Below, piece after piece: positions 1 through 8,967 of a DNA stretch of 64,000 nucleotides (position 1 is its first letter; every line of letters begins with the position of its first letter). A program made the position numbers and the translations under genes. The notes beneath the pieces were generated by a model that worked only from the letters and a program-made list of their open reading frames with translations, did no database searches and was not told where the DNA came from. The DNA is from Rhodopseudomonas infernalis (lineage in GTDB: Bacteria; Pseudomonadota; Alphaproteobacteria; Rhizobiales; Xanthobacteraceae), in NCBI RefSeq assembly GCF_022271405.1, contig NZ_JAJNAL010000006.1, forward strand, positions 62,001-126,000, given 5' to 3'.

Positions 1-1
1 C

Positions 2-1180
2 AATATCGATCGGCTCAATGCGGGAATGAAGCAGGCGTCGCTCGCGGCGCTGGTCGCGACGATGCCGGAGAACGTCACCTATGCGAGCGGGTTCTGGGCG
101 ATGAGCCAGTGGATCCGCCGCGGCCCGCAGGCTTACGCGCTGCTGCCGGCGCCGGGCAGCGGCGAGCCGGCGGTGATCGCCTCGACCGGCCTGATCGATC
201 TGGTCGCCGACGCCGAAGTCTGGGTGAAGGACATTCGCCGCTTCGGCGGATTTTCGGTGAACAAGACGGAGGGCGTGGAGCTCGAGCCGCATGATCAGCG
301 CATCGACGCCTTGCTGGCGCAGCAGGACGACGGCGACGCCGTCAAGGCGCTGGTCAAGGTGATCAAGGATCGCGGGCTGCAGAACGCGCGCATCGGCGTC
401 GACGAAATCGGCATCCTGCCGCAATATTGGGATCAGCTCGCCGAGGCGCTGCCGGGCGCGACGCTGGTGCGGGCGGCCGACATCTTCCGCTACGCGCGGG
501 CGATCAAGACGACGGAGGAGATCGTGCGGCTGCGCAAGTCCGCGCAGATCGCCGACATGTCGATCAGTGCGGCGCTCGCGGTCGCCAAAGTTGGTGCCAC
601 CGAGAACGATCTGGCGCGGGCGTTTCACACCAAGACCATCGTCGAGGGCGGAATGCCCGTGCTCGGCTGCATCGGCGTCGGCGCGCGCAGCGCCGGCACC
701 AATGTGCAGCCGACCGATCGCGAGCTGATCGCCGGCGACATCATCCGCTTCGACGTCGGCGGGCGCTACAAGCACTACCGCGCCGACATCGCGCGCAATG
801 GCGTGCTCGGCGAGCCGGACGCGAAGACCGTCAAGTATCATCGCGCGATCTGCGTCGGGCTCGACCGCGCCATCGAGATGATCAAGCCGGGCGTCAAGGC
901 CGCCGATGTGTTCAACGCGGCGGTGGAGACCGTGCGCCGCGAGGGCATTCCGCATTATCAGCGCAGCCATGTCGGTCACGGCATCGGGCTCGACGGCTAC
1001 GACGCGCCGAACATCGCGCCGTCCAGCAAGGACGTGTTCGAGGAGGGCATGGTGATCTGCGTGGAGACGCCGTACTACGAGATCGGCTATGCGGGCCTCC
1101 AGGTCGAGGACACGCTGGTTGTCACCAGGGACGGTGTGGATTCGTTCATGCTGTCCGACACGGCGCTGCGGGTGCTCTGA
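2..1180 (+). CDS. M24-family metallohydrolase (Xaa-Pro dipeptidase/ectoine-hydrolase-like), 5' truncated by window
   Basis: The reading frame is open to the window edge. The codons before the first ATG (position 26) read NIDRLNAGM, which fits the usual N-terminal helix of M24 proteins, so the true start lies upstream. An N-terminal creatinase-like domain is followed by the pita-bread fold. All five metal ligands of the family are visible: Asp in IIRFDVGG, Asp in YRADIAR, His in HVGHGIGLD, Glu in CVETPYYE and Glu in GLQVEDT. M24 members cleave X-Pro bonds or open cyclic amidine or amide substrates (creatinase, DoeA ectoine hydrolase). Its place at the head of a catabolic gene train, with the next gene overlapping by one base, favours a ring-opening or amide-hydrolysing role. 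The substrate is inferred, not shown. Confidence 0.9.
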   Translation, partial: NIDRLNAGMKQASLAALVATMPENVTYASGFWAMSQWIRRGPQAYALLPAPGSGEPAVIASTGLIDLVADAEVWVKDIRRFGGFSVNKTEGVELEPHDQRIDALLAQQDDGDAVKALVKVIKDRGLQNARIGVDEIGILPQYWDQLAEALPGATLVRAADIFRYARAIKTTEEIVRLRKSAQIADMSISAALAVAKVGATENDLARAFHTKTIVEGGMPVLGCIGVGARSAGTNVQPTDRELIAGDIIRFDVGGRYKHYRADIARNGVLGEPDAKTVKYHRAICVGLDRAIEMIKPGVKAADVFNAAVETVRREGIPHYQRSHVGHGIGLDGYDAPNIAPSSKDVFEEGMVICVETPYYEIGYAGLQVEDTLVVTRDGVDSFMLSDTALRVL

Positions 1181-2442
1181 TGGCGAAGGTCAAAGGGCTG
1201 CAGTGCCTGCGCTGCGACGCCCTTTATCCCCCGGATCACTACGCCGACGACTGCCCGGTGTGCCGGCCGGTGGTGCGGAGCAATCTGGTGGTCGCCTATG
1301 ATCAGCCGATCGCCTTGCGCAAGCCGGGCGCGGCCGGCGCCGGGCTGTCGACCGGGCTGTGGCGCTACGGCGACGTGCTGCCGGTGAGCGAGGCTGAAGC
1401 CGTGTCGCTCGGCGAGGGCGGCTCGCCTCTGCATCATCTGCGGAACGTTGGTGAGCAGCTCGGCCTCAAGCAACTCTACGGCAAGGACGAGAGCGGCAAT
1501 CCGACCTGGTCGTTCAAGGATCGTCTCGCCTGCATGGCGGTGTCGGTCGCCAAGCAGATGGGCGCCAGGACCATCGTGTCGAGTTCCTCTGGCAACGCCG
1601 GCGCGGCCGCCGCCGCTTATGCGGCGAAGGCCGGCATTCCCTGCGTCGTCTTCACGTTCGGCTGGGCTGCCGGGCCGATGGTGACGCAGATGCGCGCCTA
1701 CGGCGCCAAGGTCGTCACCGTGCCGGAAAAGGAAGACCGCTGGCGGTTCATGGAACACGCCGTGAGGCAGTATGGCTGGTTCCCGACCTCGCCGTTCTTC
1801 GGCCCCGCGGTCGGCTCCAACCCTTACGGCATCGAGGGCTACAAGACGCTGGCCTACGAAACCGTGGAGCAGCTCGGCTGGCGCGCGCCGGATTGGTGCA
1901 TCCTGCCGGTGTGCTACGGCGACGCCCTGATCGGGATGTGGCGCGGTTTCAGCGAGATGATGGCGGCGGGCTGGATCGACCGCATGCCGAAGATGGTCGC
2001 GGCGGAAGTCTACGGCTCGATCGGCCAGGCCATTGACCACGACCTCGAAGCGCCGCCAGCAATGCCCAAGACATTCGATACGGTGTCGGGTTCGATCGGC
2101 GCAGTGCAGGGGACCTATCAGGCGCTGCAGATCGTGAGGACGTCTCAGGGCCGCGCCGTGACGATCTCGAACGATGATACGATGCGCTGGCAGCAGCTTC
2201 TGGCAGCTCGCGAAGGTCGCTATCTTGAGCCGGCTTCTGCCGGAGGGCTGGTTGCGGTCGAGCGATTGGTCAGAGCGGGCGTGATCAAGAGCGATGACAC
2301 TGTCGTCTCGCTTCTCACGGCGTCCGGGTTGAAAGACCCGGCGGTCACCGCGGCGACGCAGGGTGACACGATTCAGGTGCCGTCGGATCTTCCGACGGCC
2401 ACGCAAATCCTGCAGTCCGCGGGAGTGTTTCCGATCATCTGA
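1180..2442 (+). CDS. Threonine-synthase-like PLP enzyme with N-terminal zinc ribbon
   Basis: This is a 420-residue fold-type II PLP enzyme. It begins with a zinc ribbon (Cys9, Cys12, Cys25, Cys28), as in the class of threonine synthases that carry such a domain. The PLP lysine is expected at Lys113 in SFKDR, and the phosphate-binding loop is SSSSGNAGA. The start ATG overlaps the previous stop (TGATG). Threonine synthase catalyses replacement or elimination on O-phosphohomoserine, and relatives act as ammonia-lyases or beta-eliminating enzymes. No other threonine-pathway gene is nearby, and every neighbour belongs to a catabolic and transport train. A lyase acting on an amino-acid-like intermediate of that pathway is therefore more likely than biosynthetic threonine synthase. 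Confidence 0.85.
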   Translation: MAKVKGLQCLRCDALYPPDHYADDCPVCRPVVRSNLVVAYDQPIALRKPGAAGAGLSTGLWRYGDVLPVSEAEAVSLGEGGSPLHHLRNVGEQLGLKQLYGKDESGNPTWSFKDRLACMAVSVAKQMGARTIVSSSSGNAGAAAAAYAAKAGIPCVVFTFGWAAGPMVTQMRAYGAKVVTVPEKEDRWRFMEHAVRQYGWFPTSPFFGPAVGSNPYGIEGYKTLAYETVEQLGWRAPDWCILPVCYGDALIGMWRGFSEMMAAGWIDRMPKMVAAEVYGSIGQAIDHDLEAPPAMPKTFDTVSGSIGAVQGTYQALQIVRTSQGRAVTISNDDTMRWQQLLAAREGRYLEPASAGGLVAVERLVRAGVIKSDDTVVSLLTASGLKDPAVTAATQGDTIQVPSDLPTATQILQSAGVFPII

Positions 2443-2451
2443 GGGGGCGAG

Positions 2452-3417
2452 GTGAAGATGCATATGAAGTCGAAAATCATCGGAGCTGTTGGTCTGGTCA
2501 TCGCAGCGCTGCTGCCGCAAGCCGCGGCCGCGGAGTATCCCGACAAGCCGATCACGCTGATCGTGCCGTGGGCCGCCGGCGGCAGCACGGACCAGACCGC
2601 GCGCGTACTGGCCAAAGCGGCCGAGGCCTCGCTCGGCCAGACCATCGTGGTGATCAACCAGCCGGGCGCCTCGACCTCGATCGGCATGGCCGCGCTCGCC
2701 AAGGCCGCACCGGACGGCTACACCATCGGCACGCTGTCGAGCACCAGCTATCTGGCCGCGCTGCAGGGTCGGCAGCTGCCGTTCGACCCGATCAACGCGT
2801 TTTCGTACATCAGTTACTATGGCGACAATCTGATCGGCATCGCCGTGAAGGCCGATGCGCGCTGGAAGACGATCGACGATCTGATCGCCGAGGGCAAGGC
2901 GAAGCCGGGCGCGATCAAGTACGGCACCGCCGGCGTCGGCACGACCCAGCATCTCACCAGCGAAGCGCTGCAATTCGCCACCAAGGCGAAGTTCGTCCAT
3001 GTGCCGCAGCAGGGCTCCGCCGCTTCGGTGCCGGCGCTGCTCGGTGGCCATGTCGACTTCATCATGGAGACGTCGGTCTGGGCTCCCTTTATTGAGAGCA
3101 AGGAGGTGCGGCTGCTGGCGGTGACCACGCCGCAGCGCTCCAAGATGTATCCGGACGTTCCCAGCCTGTCCGAGAAGGGCCTCAAGTCGCTGCGCTCGGT
3201 TCAGGCGATCATCGGGCCGGCCGGGATTCCGGAGAACGTCCGCATGAAGCTTGAAACCGCGTTCCGCAAGGCGATGAGCGACAAGGCTTTCCAGGACACG
3301 ATGGACCGGCTCGGCATGGTGCCGCTCGACCTGCCGGGCGCCGAGGTCAAGAAGCTGGTCGAAGGCGAGTACAATTCGGCGCGTGAGATCCTGCAGGAAA
3401 TCGGCAAGGCCAAATGA
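2452..3417 (+). CDS. Tripartite tricarboxylate transporter substrate-binding protein (TctC/Bug family)
   Basis: This periplasmic solute receptor is about 320 residues long and starts with a Sec signal peptide (hydrophobic stretch ending PQAAAA, mature protein from EYPDKP). The Bug-family opening EYPDKPITLIVPWAAGG and the later ADGYTIG-like segment match the family. Such receptors bind carboxylates or other small organics and feed a TctAB membrane carrier, which follows at once. The start is uncertain: GTG at 2452, ATG at 2458 and ATG at 2464 are in frame. The GAGG at 2449-2452 gives ATG 2458 a good spacing. The gene overlaps tctB by four bases. Confidence 0.93.
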   Translation: MKMHMKSKIIGAVGLVIAALLPQAAAAEYPDKPITLIVPWAAGGSTDQTARVLAKAAEASLGQTIVVINQPGASTSIGMAALAKAAPDGYTIGTLSSTSYLAALQGRQLPFDPINAFSYISYYGDNLIGIAVKADARWKTIDDLIAEGKAKPGAIKYGTAGVGTTQHLTSEALQFATKAKFVHVPQQGSAASVPALLGGHVDFIMETSVWAPFIESKEVRLLAVTTPQRSKMYPDVPSLSEKGLKSLRSVQAIIGPAGIPENVRMKLETAFRKAMSDKAFQDTMDRLGMVPLDLPGAEVKKLVEGEYNSAREILQEIGKAK

Positions 3418-3866
3418 GCGGCCCTGTCGCCATGGTACGGCTCACCACGCCGACCTACGTCGCCGTCCTGATGCTGCTGGTGCTGGCGCTGACCTTCGGG
3501 CTCGGCGCCTTCCGCCTCGGCTTCTGGGTCGACGACGCGCCGGGCCCGGGCGTGCTGCCGCTGGCGGTGTCGATCGCGCTGCTGGTCCTGTTGGTCCTGG
3601 TCGTGCGTGAGCCGCTGCCGGCGGATGAGAGCGCGTTCGCGCTCGCACCGGCCGCGGCGATCCTGGCGACGATCGTTTACGCGATCGTCGTTCCCTACAC
3701 CGGCTTCGTGATCGCGACGCTGGCGCTGCTGATCGTCTGGATTCGCGGCTTCTATCGCCAGAGCATGCTGCGCGCCGTCGTCGCCGGCGTCGGGCTGACC
3801 GCCAGCGGGCTCGTGATCTTCCCGTTGCTGCTCAAGGTGCCGATGCAATTGGGGCCCGCCTGGTAA
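3414..3866 (+). CDS. Tripartite tricarboxylate transporter small membrane subunit (TctB family)
   Basis: This 150-residue hydrophobic protein has four predicted membrane segments and the short length and position typical of TctB. It overlaps tctC by ATGA and its stop overlaps the tctA start (TAATG), so all three transporter genes look translationally coupled. It forms the inner-membrane carrier together with the large subunit, probably cation-driven as in the known TctCBA system. Confidence 0.88.
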   Translation: MSGPVAMVRLTTPTYVAVLMLLVLALTFGLGAFRLGFWVDDAPGPGVLPLAVSIALLVLLVLVVREPLPADESAFALAPAAAILATIVYAIVVPYTGFVIATLALLIVWIRGFYRQSMLRAVVAGVGLTASGLVIFPLLLKVPMQLGPAW

Positions 3867-5377
3867 TGTTCGAAGCCCTCGAAAAACTCGGCTACGGAAT
3901 CTCGCTGTCGCTCGAGCCGTCGAACCTGCTGTATGCGGCGATCGGCTCGGTGCTCGGCACACTCGTCGGGGTGCTGCCCGGGCTCGGCCCGGTGACGACC
4001 ATCGCGGTGCTGCTGCCGCTCACCTATCACGCCGGCTCGCCGCTCGGCGCCATCATCATGCTGGCCTCGATCTATTACGGCGCGATGTATGGCGGGTCGA
4101 CCACCTCGATCCTGCTCAAGGTGCCGGGCGAAGCCGCCTCGGTGATTACTTGCATCGACGGCTACCAGATGGCCAAGAAGGGCCGCGCCGGTCCGGCGCT
4201 GGCGATCGCAGCGATCGGCTCGTTCATCGCCGGCACCGTCGCGGTGTGTGCGCTGGCGCTGGTCGGTCCGCTGTTCGCCAAATTCGCGGTTACGTTCGGA
4301 CCGCCCGAGTATTTCGCGCTGGCGTTGTTCGGATTGTCGCTGAGTGCGACGCTATCCGGCGGCTCACCGGTGCGTGGCATCACCATGGTGCTGGTCGGGC
4401 TGCTGCTCGGCCTGGTCGGTATCGACACCATCACCGGCGTCGAGCGCTACACCTTCAACATCATGGCGATCACCGACGGCATCGATCTGGTGCCGATGCT
4501 GATGGGGCTGTTCGGCGTCGCCGAGATCCTGCACAATCTCGAGGACAAGTCGCGCGGTTCGCTGCTGTCGACCAAGATCGGCCGGCTGTTTCCGAGCCGT
4601 CAGGATTGGAGCGAGTCCGCCGGTCCGATCGCGCGCGGCTCGGTGATCGGATTCTTCGTCGGCCTGATCCCCGGCGGCGGTGCCATCCTGGCGTCGCTGA
4701 TGAGCTACACGCTGGAGAAGAAGCTGTCGAAGACGCCGGAGCAGTTCGGCCACGGCGCCATCGCCGGCGTCGCCGGACCCGAGTCAGCCAACAATTCGGC
4801 GGCGACGGCCTCGTTCATTCCGCTGCTGACGCTCGGCCTGCCGGGCAATGCGGTGACCGCTGTGCTGTTCGCGGGCCTGCTGATCCAGAACGTGCAGCCA
4901 GGTCCGCTGATGCTGGTGAAGAATCCCGACGTGTTCTGGGGCGTGATCGCGTCGATGTATGTCGGCAACATCATGTTGCTGGTGCTCAATCTGCCGCTGG
5001 TCGGGCTGTGGGTGCAGCTGCTGCGCGTGCCATCCTGGCTGCTCAGCGCCACCATCCTGCTGATCGCGATCTTCGGCACTTACAGCCTGCGCAGCAATTT
5101 CGCCGACGTGACGACGCTGATGCTGTTCGGCGGCATTGGCTATCTGCTGCGCAAGGCCAGCCTCGACGCCGGTCCGCTGATCATGGCGTTCATCCTCGCC
5201 AACATCCTCGACACCGCGCTGCGGCAGTCGATGCTGATGGGCGACGGCAGCCTGATGATCGTGCTGCAGCGGCCGCTGTCGCTGACCATCCTGACGGTCG
5301 CAATGCTCATCCTGGTGGGGCAGCTGTGGTCGTATTTCGGCCGCACCCGCGTCCGCACCGTGCCGTCGGAGAGCTGA
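3866..5377 (+). CDS. Tripartite tricarboxylate transporter large membrane subunit (TctA family)
   Basis: At 503 residues the protein is full length for TctA, with about ten to twelve membrane segments. It has the family glycine-rich motifs LPGLGPVTT near residue 37, YGGSTTSILLKVPGE near residues 73-87, and GLIPGGGAILASL near residue 265. This is the main transmembrane carrier of the TctCBA uptake system. The molybdenum hydroxylase large subunit starts two bases after its stop, which ties uptake to the enzymes downstream. Confidence 0.95.
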   Translation: MFEALEKLGYGISLSLEPSNLLYAAIGSVLGTLVGVLPGLGPVTTIAVLLPLTYHAGSPLGAIIMLASIYYGAMYGGSTTSILLKVPGEAASVITCIDGYQMAKKGRAGPALAIAAIGSFIAGTVAVCALALVGPLFAKFAVTFGPPEYFALALFGLSLSATLSGGSPVRGITMVLVGLLLGLVGIDTITGVERYTFNIMAITDGIDLVPMLMGLFGVAEILHNLEDKSRGSLLSTKIGRLFPSRQDWSESAGPIARGSVIGFFVGLIPGGGAILASLMSYTLEKKLSKTPEQFGHGAIAGVAGPESANNSAATASFIPLLTLGLPGNAVTAVLFAGLLIQNVQPGPLMLVKNPDVFWGVIASMYVGNIMLLVLNLPLVGLWVQLLRVPSWLLSATILLIAIFGTYSLRSNFADVTTLMLFGGIGYLLRKASLDAGPLIMAFILANILDTALRQSMLMGDGSLMIVLQRPLSLTILTVAMLILVGQLWSYFGRTRVRTVPSES

Positions 5378-5378
5378 G

Positions 5379-7646
5379 ATGACCGCCGCGGAGCGTCCCG
5401 ATCGCGTCGACTTCCTCGACAAGGTGACCGGCCGCGCCGCGTTCATCTCCGATCTGGCCGTCCCCGGCATGGTCCACGGCAAGGTGCTGCGTAGCACGAT
5501 GCCGCATGCGCGGATCGTAAGCATCGACATCGACGCCGCGCTTGCGATGCCGGGCGTGATCGCCGTCGTCACCGGCGCGGATTTCGGCGGCATCGACCCG
5601 ATCTGGGGCGTATCGCTGAAGGATCGGCCGCTGATCGCGATGGACCGCGTCCGCTATGTCGGCGAGCCGGTTGCCGTGGTGGTGGCCGAGACCGAAGCCG
5701 CCGCCGAGGAGGCGCTCGACGCGGTGATAGTCGACTACGACCCGCTGCCCTACGTCACCGAGGCGGCTGAGGCCCTGGCGCCGGATGCACCGCTGCTGCA
5801 CGACGCGGTCCAGCCGCTGAAGGACTTCTACTTCAAGGGCGAAGCCAAGCCGGTCCCCGGCACCAACATCTTCCAGTCCTACGCCTACGACACCGGCGAC
5901 GTCGAAGCGGCGTTCGCCTCGGCCGACCGCGTGTTCGAGGACAGCTTCGACTTCCCGATGGTCTATCACTACGCGATGGAGCCGCATTGCGGCATCGCGT
6001 CGTTCGGCGACGACGGCCTGACGGTGTGGAGCTGCGGCCAGGCTCCGACCGCGGTGCAGAAGGTGTTGTCGCGGATCTTCAATTTGCCGATCGCCAGGGT
6101 GCGGATCATCACGCCGCTGATCGGCGGCGGCTTCGGCGGCAAGGCCTCGGTCAAGATCGATCCGCTGGTTGCCACGGTGGCGTGGAAGGTCGGGCGCCCG
6201 GTGCGGATCTGTTTTTCGGCCTCCGAGTCGATGCTGACGGCGCGGCGGCTCAGTGCGACGATCAGCGTCAAGACCGCGGTCAGCGCCGACGGCATGCTGC
6301 AGGCGAAGTCGGTCGACGTGCTGATGAACGGCGGCGCCTATGCCGACACCGGACCGGCGGTGGCGATCAAGGCGGCGATCCGCGCGATCGGTCCGTACAA
6401 GATCCCGAACCTGCGGCTTCGCAGCACGGCGGTCTACACCAACACTGTGCCGGGCGCGGCATTTCGCTCGATCGGCGGCCCGCAGGGCGTGTGGGCGACC
6501 GAGTCCCAGATGGATATCATCGCCGAGGCACTCGGCATCGATCCGACCGAGCTGCGCTATCGCAATATGCTCAAGCGCGGCGAGCACGTCCGGCCTGATC
6601 TGACGCCGATCGACGTGGATATGGCGGAGGCGATGGGGCTGGCGTCGCAGGCGATGAGCCGGCTCGACGCACAGCATCCGCAAGCCCGGATGATCCACGG
6701 CACCGCGCTCGGCGTCGCCGACCCGGCGAACTCGCCGGTGGCCGGCGTGCTGCTGCGGCTGAAGATCGACGGCTCGATCGCGGTGATTTCATCGAGCATC
6801 GAGGTCGGGCAGGGCATTCGCGAGGTGCTGTGCCGCGTCGCCGCCGAGCAACTCAACCAGCCGGTTGCCATGGTCAGCGCGCTGACGCCGGATAGCGCCA
6901 TCGCGCCGTTCGACTGGGGCACCGGCGCCAGCCGCTCATCGCTGATGATGGCGCTGGCGATCGAGGACGCCGCCGCCGACATCAAGGCGCAGATCGGCGA
7001 CATCGCGGCGTCGACGCTCAATCTCGATCCGGCCGGCATCGCGCTGGTCGCGGGCGGCTTCACCGCGGCCGGCAAGCGCTACAGCTTCGCCGATCTGCTG
7101 CATGCTTACGTCGGCATCGACAGCGGCGAACTGATTGGCATCGGCCGGATCTCGCCGCGGTCGCGCGGCGGCGCGCTCGCCAGGGCACCGCTGTTCTGGG
7201 AAACCGCTGCCGGGCGCTGCGGCATCACGCTCGACGAGGACACCGGCGAGATCGCGGTGAAGCGCTATGTCAGCGTCGCCGACATCGGCCGCGCCATCAA
7301 TCGCAGCGGCGCCGAAGGTCAGGACGAAGGCGCCGCGATCATGGGCCTCGGCCACGCGCTATTCGAAGAACTGATCTACGCGGACGGCCAGCCGGTCAAC
7401 GGCACCATGATCGATTATCACGTCCCCACCATCGACGACGTGCCCGAGCAGTTCGAGACCGTGCTGATCGAAAACGGCGGCGGCCCCGGACCGGGCGGCA
7501 TGCGCGGCATGGGCGAGGGCGCAATCTTGCCGATCGCGCCGGCGATCGCCAATGCGCTGGCCACCGGCTTCGGCATCCGCGTCAAGCAGCTGCCGCTGAC
7601 GCCGGAGCGTGTCTGGCGCGCGCTGAAGGACAAGAAGGACAGCTGA
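5379..7646 (+). CDS. Molybdenum hydroxylase large subunit (xanthine dehydrogenase/CoxL family)
   Basis: This 755-residue molybdopterin-cytosine-dinucleotide type subunit has the N-terminal 'hammerhead' domain (about residues 10-120) followed by the cofactor-binding region. GGGFGGK lies near residues 248-254, AAFRSIGGPQ near 365, and the C-terminal GMGEGAILP segment holds the expected catalytic glutamate. The loop that defines true aerobic CO dehydrogenase (AYRCSFR) is absent and AAFRSIG stands in its place. It is therefore a hydroxylase of a carbon centre, probably next to nitrogen in a ring, not a CO oxidiser. It forms a complex with the FAD and 2Fe-2S subunits encoded downstream. The exact substrate cannot be read from the sequence. 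Confidence 0.93.
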   Translation: MTAAERPDRVDFLDKVTGRAAFISDLAVPGMVHGKVLRSTMPHARIVSIDIDAALAMPGVIAVVTGADFGGIDPIWGVSLKDRPLIAMDRVRYVGEPVAVVVAETEAAAEEALDAVIVDYDPLPYVTEAAEALAPDAPLLHDAVQPLKDFYFKGEAKPVPGTNIFQSYAYDTGDVEAAFASADRVFEDSFDFPMVYHYAMEPHCGIASFGDDGLTVWSCGQAPTAVQKVLSRIFNLPIARVRIITPLIGGGFGGKASVKIDPLVATVAWKVGRPVRICFSASESMLTARRLSATISVKTAVSADGMLQAKSVDVLMNGGAYADTGPAVAIKAAIRAIGPYKIPNLRLRSTAVYTNTVPGAAFRSIGGPQGVWATESQMDIIAEALGIDPTELRYRNMLKRGEHVRPDLTPIDVDMAEAMGLASQAMSRLDAQHPQARMIHGTALGVADPANSPVAGVLLRLKIDGSIAVISSSIEVGQGIREVLCRVAAEQLNQPVAMVSALTPDSAIAPFDWGTGASRSSLMMALAIEDAAADIKAQIGDIAASTLNLDPAGIALVAGGFTAAGKRYSFADLLHAYVGIDSGELIGIGRISPRSRGGALARAPLFWETAAGRCGITLDEDTGEIAVKRYVSVADIGRAINRSGAEGQDEGAAIMGLGHALFEELIYADGQPVNGTMIDYHVPTIDDVPEQFETVLIENGGGPGPGGMRGMGEGAILPIAPAIANALATGFGIRVKQLPLTPERVWRALKDKKDS

Positions 7647-7647
7647 G

Positions 7648-8100
7648 ATGGAATTCCGCATGGAGGCCGATCTGCCCTGCGCGCCCGACCGGCTGTGGCC
7701 GATCATGCTCGACATCCGGGAGATGGCCGGCTGCATCCCGGGCATCGAGACGATCGAAGAGAAGGAGCGGCTCAGAGCCTATTCGGCGCTGATGAAGCAG
7801 AAGATCGGGCCGTTCAAGCTGGAGGTGCCGGCCGAGATCGTGGTCGAGGACTATCGCGAGCTCGAATTCGTGATCGCGCAGGCAACCGGCCGGGACAAGT
7901 TCACCGGTACGACGCTGCGCGTCAATTTCGACCTGCGGCTCGAGGCGGTTGAAGCGCAGCTGACGCGGCTGGCGGTGACGGCCGATCTGCAAATCGCCGG
8001 CCGACTGGCGTCGCTCGGTCACTCGATGATCAAGAAGAAGGCGCAGGAGAACTTCGCCGAATTCGAAACCAATTTCCGCAAGCGGCTGGAAGAGATCTGA
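7648..8100 (+). CDS. CoxG-like SRPBCC protein
   Basis: The protein has 150 residues and an SRPBCC/CoxG fold. It opens with MEFRMEADLPCAPDRLWPIM, typical of the family, and contains the conserved DIREMAGCIPGIE stretch. CoxG-type proteins accompany molybdenum hydroxylases; in CO dehydrogenase systems CoxG anchors the enzyme to the membrane, and others may help assembly or substrate handling. It sits inside the hydroxylase gene set, one base after the large subunit and two before the FAD subunit. Confidence 0.85.
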   Translation: MEFRMEADLPCAPDRLWPIMLDIREMAGCIPGIETIEEKERLRAYSALMKQKIGPFKLEVPAEIVVEDYRELEFVIAQATGRDKFTGTTLRVNFDLRLEAVEAQLTRLAVTADLQIAGRLASLGHSMIKKKAQENFAEFETNFRKRLEEI

Positions 8101-8102
8101 TC

Positions 8103-8966
8103 GTGCGACTGGCCCCGTTCCAATTGCATCGTCCGAACGAGCTGCAAGCTGCACTGGCGCTGCGCGAAAAATTCGGCGACGACAGCGCTTACTACGCGGG
8201 CGGGACGGAGCTGCTGCTGGCGCTCAAGGCGCGTGTGCTGCGCTATGACCATCTGATCGATCTGAAGCGGATCGCCGGGTTCGACCGGCTCGCCCTCGAC
8301 GGCAACGAAGTGGTGATCGGGCCGCTGGTGACGCATCTGCGGCTGGCCACCGATCCGCTGATCCGCGACCGGCTTCCCGCTTATGCGAAGCTCGCCGACA
8401 ACGTCGGCAACATTCGCGTGCGGGCATCGGGCACGCTCGCCGGCAATCTTTGTTTCTCCGAGCCGCACGCCGATCCGCCGGCGCTGCTCTGCCTGCTCGG
8501 CGCAACGCTGATGTTGCACGGGCCGGACGGCGAGCGCAGCGTGCCGATGGCCGAATTCATCCTCGGCCCGTTCACCACCGCGCGCGCCGACGACGAGATC
8601 CTCACCGCGATCCGCATTCCGCTGCCGGCCGCGGATGAGCGGATCTGCTATCGCAGCTTCGGTCATCTCGAATATCCCGCCGTCGGCGTGGCGGCGTCGT
8701 ATCGCGCGCAGGCGAAAGGGCGCTACCGCGTCTGGATCGGCTGCATCGGCGACAATCCCATCCAAGCCGAAGCGGTCGAGGCCGCGCTCGACGGCGTGCC
8801 GCCCGGTGCGTTGTCCGACGTTCTGCCGCAAGCGGCCGATGCGATGGCGGCGGACCTGCCGGCCACCGACGACATCTACGGCAGCGCCGACTACAAGCGG
8901 CATCTCGCCGCCGTTTTTATCAAGCGCGCGGTGCTGGAAAGCGCCGGCGTCGAGGCAGGGCGCTGA
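8103..8966 (+). CDS. Molybdenum hydroxylase FAD-binding medium subunit (CoxM/XDH-B type)
   Basis: This 287-residue protein begins at GTG. The FAD-binding PCMH-type region includes AYYAGGTELL near the N-terminus (family AGGxxLL) and the conserved VGNIRVRASGTLAGNLCFSE segment, normally TIGGN(I/L). A C-terminal CO-dehydrogenase flavoprotein domain follows. It passes electrons from the iron-sulfur subunit to an acceptor. It lies between the CoxG-like gene and the 2Fe-2S subunit with gaps of one or two bases. Confidence 0.92.
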   Translation: MRLAPFQLHRPNELQAALALREKFGDDSAYYAGGTELLLALKARVLRYDHLIDLKRIAGFDRLALDGNEVVIGPLVTHLRLATDPLIRDRLPAYAKLADNVGNIRVRASGTLAGNLCFSEPHADPPALLCLLGATLMLHGPDGERSVPMAEFILGPFTTARADDEILTAIRIPLPAADERICYRSFGHLEYPAVGVAASYRAQAKGRYRVWIGCIGDNPIQAEAVEAALDGVPPGALSDVLPQAADAMAADLPATDDIYGSADYKRHLAAVFIKRAVLESAGVEAGR

Positions 8967-8967
8967 C

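Noticed and set aside
427-1179. Upstream extension of the threonine-synthase-like frame to position 427
   Set aside because: The extension is Arg/Gly-rich antisense-type reading inside the M24 gene; the zinc ribbon begins right after ATG 1180.
1087-3051. Long leftward frame of 654 codons opposite the PLP enzyme and TctC genes
   Set aside because: Arg/His/Asp-rich composition typical of an antisense shadow in high-GC DNA; no domain and it covers two well-supported genes.
5307-6698. Leftward frame of 463 codons opposite the hydroxylase large subunit
   Set aside because: Shadow frame; the opposite strand has clear family motifs.
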